A stretch of DNA of 64,000 nt, taken from Scortum barcoo. Lineage: Eukaryota > Chordata > Actinopteri > Centrarchiformes > Terapontidae. The position numbers and the translations under genes are program-made. Under the pieces are notes generated by a model. It had not been told where the DNA came from, made no database searches, and saw nothing but the letters and a program-made list of their open reading frames with translations. Where the stretch lies: NCBI GenBank assembly GCA_023238725.1, contig CM041546.1:22266085-22330084 (forward strand), read 5' to 3'. Below are positions 60,322 through 64,000 of this stretch, piece after piece (position 1 is the stretch's first letter; each line of letters begins with the position of its first letter).

Positions 60322-60502
60322 GGGATATGGCAGGCGTACGACCACAAACAGCCAAGGTAATAGCGATGCTACCATCTGCTTGTGGGGAGAGGGATATGGC
60401 AGGCGGACGACCACAAACAGCCAAGGTAATAGTGATGGGTTCAGTATGGCACTCATCTCCCAGTCAGCAGACACAAACAGCCAAGGTAATAGTGATGGGT
60501 TC
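60322..60502 (+). repeat. Small duplicated block, three partial copies
   Basis: A 47-base unit beginning GGGATATGGCAGGCG and ending CCAAGGTAATAGCGATG occurs at 60322-60368 and again at 60391-60437, with two differences. Its second half recurs at 60473-60497, followed by GGGTTC as in copy two. Short CA repeats precede it. Confidence 0.85.
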
Positions 60503-62240
60503 CACTCATCTCTATCTCCAGACAGCAGTAGACTCCTCATTCCACAGCGTTTGGACGTCGTACAACGTGGGCCACGGCGCAACGACAAAGTGCTTCTCCA
60601 GTTCGCTGGCAGCTACTGTAACATTTCTCAGACATTTACGTAATTTTGTGTAAACCAAACAGAATCTCTTATTCATACAGTCCGTACCCATGTAAATCTT
60701 GGAGCCAGTTTCCGCCAATACTTCCAGGTAGGGATTTTTTAATAAATGCTAATTGGGGGGAGAGTTCTGCGTGTAGAGGATTCTTTGCTCTCGGAGACAT
60801 AAAGTGAGGAGCAGGAACACACAGAGGGAGAGCTTGAACTGTGAGGTATGGCCAACAGACTAACAGAAAAACAGAAAAACTAAATAAAAGGACTCAGTTT
60901 ATGAGCTGGGTCCTTGACCAAATGAATAGTTAGAATCCGTGCCAGAGTATAAAAAACTTAGGCTACAAATCCATTACCTATGGCAGCATTTTAATGGCAG
61001 CATTTTAATAGACACTTTGTTCATCTGGACTGAGGACAGCAAAAACTCTTAATTATGCATTTCTCTATTTCAGGAACACTAAAACATCCAGATATTCATA
61101 GAGCCACTAATGATACTTATTAAATCTGGTTTTGAGTGATCACATTAAAGTTACAGGCGTCTATCCAACATCATGTTTCTTCAATCTAATATACAGTAGG
61201 TGTAAATCATTACATTTCCTATATTAAATGACAGAGCTGATCAGCTAAATTGTGGTTGCCCCCGTGACCTTCCCCCAGTATTAGTGTTGGCTGAAGTTTT
61301 CAGGTTTTTCTTCGGTTTCCGAGAGAGCCAAACCATAGAGTCTAATTTCACCACATAGTCCTCTTAGGTCAAAGTGGGATCTTTCACATGAAAACACATT
61401 ATGTAGGTGCTGCAGAGAGGATCTCCACAGTCCGTCTCGTCGCAGCGACTGTGACGCATTCGACTTTGTAGATTGTGTTGCGCTATGCAAAAGGCATAAT
61501 GCATTACAATCAATGTTGGCAGTGGTCCACTTTGTCCATTCTTAATTATTCATTAGGGAGGGAATAATTATGTACACCACGGAGAAGGACAACAAACATA
61601 CTTGAGATGGTTGTTCATGATCAAGAATTCATCCACAGGTTACTTGGCCATTTAAAGGACTGTAATTGATATTTTTAGTAGTAGCAGTGTTTGAAATGTG
61701 AAAGCAATGAGAAAGGAGTCTGTTGTAGTGATGAACCCACAGAACATTATCACCCAAATCTGGAGCTCCCCTCAGCTTTACAGAGCTGTCAGCTTATTGT
61801 TTATCTATCCGGCCCGCAACTTAGTTTTGGTTCGCTCTTGTAAGTTTGTTGTTGGCCGCAGCAGGCAGGCGTCAGCCGAGAGGGGGTTTCCGAAGCTGTT
61901 TGACCATCTGATAAGCATTTCTGCCGAACCATACTGACAGCTTAAGATTTCTTTCGAATTTGAGTTTTTTTGAGGCCCAAGAAGAATATTTACTGTTTCA
62001 CAAAGAAGCACAGATTATAGAGGAAAAAAAGGAATAAAAAGTCAAGTAGCAGAGCTTTATTTTCTCCTTTGTACCTCATTAATCATCTCATGACACCTCA
62101 GGTTTATCTTGTGACCCTTTTTGTGACCCTAAACCATCTAACTGTATCGGACGTAAATAAACTAGCCCAGCCTCTGCTAATATAGCCATTTCTGTATTAA
62201 TAATCTATACTGTCAAGTAATATAATTACTGATTTTTTTT

Positions 62241-62390
62241 ACTGCAGAATGTGTACTTTTTCTTCTGATACTTTGACACTTATTTTTGTATTTAAGTGGA
62301 ATTTTGCTGGACTTGTACTTGTAATGGAATATTTTCACATAGTTGATACTTTTATTTAAATAATGGATCTGAATACTTCCTCCACCACTG
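62241..62390 (+). repeat. Teleost CAAGTACT-type repeat, last part
   Basis: Reads GCAGAATGTGTACTTTTTCT, TTCTGATACTTTGACACTTA, GGACTTGTACTTGTAATGGA and GGATCTGAATACTTCCTCCA, ending CCACTG. This is the typical 3' end of a common fish repeat. Confidence 0.7.
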
Positions 62391-64000
62391 AATATCACAG
62401 TAAAACAATTCAATGCTGTCTTTCCTTTTAATATTATCACACGGGCTTTGGGTTGAATTACTTAAATGACACCAGTCTGGATATTGTAGCTACGTATCAG
62501 CACATCATAAAGAGCATCAACAACACCACAGCGAACAGAAAGAGGAGATCAGGTTCTTCTTTAAGCTATCAAATTCTGCAAGGTCCAATAAAGTTTACCT
62601 TCTCTTTGGCGACCGAGACACTTTAGTCCAGCTCAATAATCTCAATTGCCACTGCCTGCTCACATTAAGCCCACTGTATCGTACAGCAATGCAACACTTG
62701 TAAAGATCTGTATAAGTAATACATATCACATGCTGAACGATGCATGCTCGTCAGACGGCTAAGGTTACCTTTGTGGTGACTGTTTGTCAATAATTGCACC
62801 GTTTATACCTCTGGAAAGTTTCTGCATGATTTTTCTCCCTCTTTGGAAAATAATCATTGATGCAAATTTGTTTTGTTGTGGAGGCTATGATTCAGTCCAA
62901 AATCGAGACCGGTCCGGTTTCCTCGCAGCCCAAATTGGCCTATTTTTCCTCCGAGAGGTCTCAGCGAGTGGGATTAAAAAACCAAAACTATTAAGTTCCT
63001 TGACTGAGCGCATTACTGTTTTGCCCTCGTGCGTCAACACTCTTATGGTTCTTATTTTCTTTTGATACATTGTTGGAGTGTTATCAAGCCATTAAAGGAG
63101 TAGAGTCTGCAAGTCTACCTGAATTGGTGAGCATACTTGAACCAGGAAAGACAAAATGCCTTTTTGTCCTCTGAGTTACAATTAGAGCAGATGGTAGCAT
63201 AAACTTGGATGGCTGTGTATATCTGCATTTAAAAATCTGAGTCTACCTTATGTTGCCAGAGCATTTGTAAGAACGGGGGCTATAGGTTGAAAACTTTTTT
63301 ACCTTTATTTTCAAAGGGATAAGGGAAACCATGTTGCTCCCTCTGGGATAGGGCTAGTCCCTGGAGATTAATGAGCCAGGCTACATTCTACAGACACACA
63401 GAGACGACTATTCTTCAAAGTGACAGATCAAGGGTTGGCACTTTAGGTATATTTCATTTGAATAAATAACTCTCTGTGGTGATCCATAGCGTCTCATTAC
63501 TTATCCCCACTGATGTCATTGCCACCGTCAACCAAAGTAAGAGCTGTAGAGGTTAAATATTGCTGTGTCTTCCTCCGAGGTTGGATCGACCGTTCCCTGT
63601 CTGTTAACAGTAAAATAAGGAAAGCAAATGGTCCATCATCAAGAAGCAGAAAAGCAATGATTTGTTCATGGCCTTCCAGTGCGGCCTGCACCAAATCATC
63701 CAGAACAGATGCCCTGATCCAGCTCGCTGGCATCTCAGCCCACCCTCCTCTCTCCTCGCTGGCTGGCTCTAGAGTCTGGGAATCAGGGATGCTGTCACTC
63801 ATCATCAGCCAGTCAAGTAGGAAGCCAGAGCTTTATATGGATGCCAAAGTGGAGAGGGTAAGAATGACAACAAGCTAGCGGCTATGAATCCCCAGCTGCT
63901 GGTGGTGTTATTTTTAGGAGCATTCATTCTTGTAAATTTACGCCCACTCCACTATAAAGACATAAATTTAAAGATTTGAATAAATAAATGTACTCATACA

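Larger units (their letters stand above)
56471..64000. other. Gene-poor DNA to the right edge
   Basis: No gene was recognised. Apart from the repeats listed separately, there is an AT-rich, conserved-looking block near 61495-61590. Overlapping open frames on both strands at 57682-58108 and 63497-63878 have no known domains. In human the next gene on this side is tmem74, but nothing like it is seen here. Confidence 0.65.

Noticed and set aside
60123..60653. 176-codon open frame, the longest in the window
   Set aside because: It consists of CA-repeat translation (HTHTHT) and a tandemly duplicated block, with no domain, no splice context and open frames on the other strand too.
63497..63878. 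Open frames of 102 codons (minus) and 121 codons (plus) over the same bases
   Set aside because: Both strands are open, neither product matches a known family, and no flanking exons or signals were seen. A conserved non-coding block is possible, but a gene is not supported.

Overview
This is an ordinary stretch of vertebrate nuclear DNA, most probably from a ray-finned fish of the percomorph type. The gene structures show this: short coding exons with GT-AG introns of hundreds to thousands of bases. The dispersed repeats I recognise are ones common in teleosts, and there are many microsatellites. There are no operons, CRISPR arrays or phage-like modules, and almost all long open frames are chance frames in introns and intergenic DNA.

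Two protein genes lie head to head. On the minus strand (2658-21113) are the first ten coding exons of eif3e, subunit e of translation initiation factor eIF3. They encode 354 complete residues, and the remaining C-terminus lies off the left edge. On the plus strand (30105-53321) is a complete emc2 gene, the TPR subunit of the ER membrane protein complex. It has 11 coding exons and 296 codons, and every splice junction keeps the frame. These two genes are also neighbours on human chromosome 8q23, so this is an old vertebrate linkage.

Layout: 1-2657 eif3e intron 10; 2658-21113 eif3e exons 10 to 1 and introns; 21114-30104 intergenic DNA of about 9 kb with two fish repeat insertions, one nested inside an inverted pair of another family; 30105-53321 emc2; 53322 to about 53850 emc2 3' UTR with two AATAAA signals; the rest, to 64000, is gene-poor and holds a cluster of fragmented repeats, a small duplicated block and some conserved-looking AT-rich stretches.

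The two genes act in different parts of protein production: eIF3e in translation initiation in the cytosol, EMC2 in membrane-protein insertion at the ER. I see no evidence of joint regulation beyond both starts sitting in an AAGATGGCG (YY1-like) context. The more interesting points are regulatory or structural: a TOP-like pyrimidine tract at the eif3e start, an ATT microsatellite just upstream of the emc2 start, a microsatellite that forms the polypyrimidine tract of an emc2 acceptor, an ambiguous double acceptor at emc2 exon 6, and the nested repeats. I found no convincing undescribed biological system.
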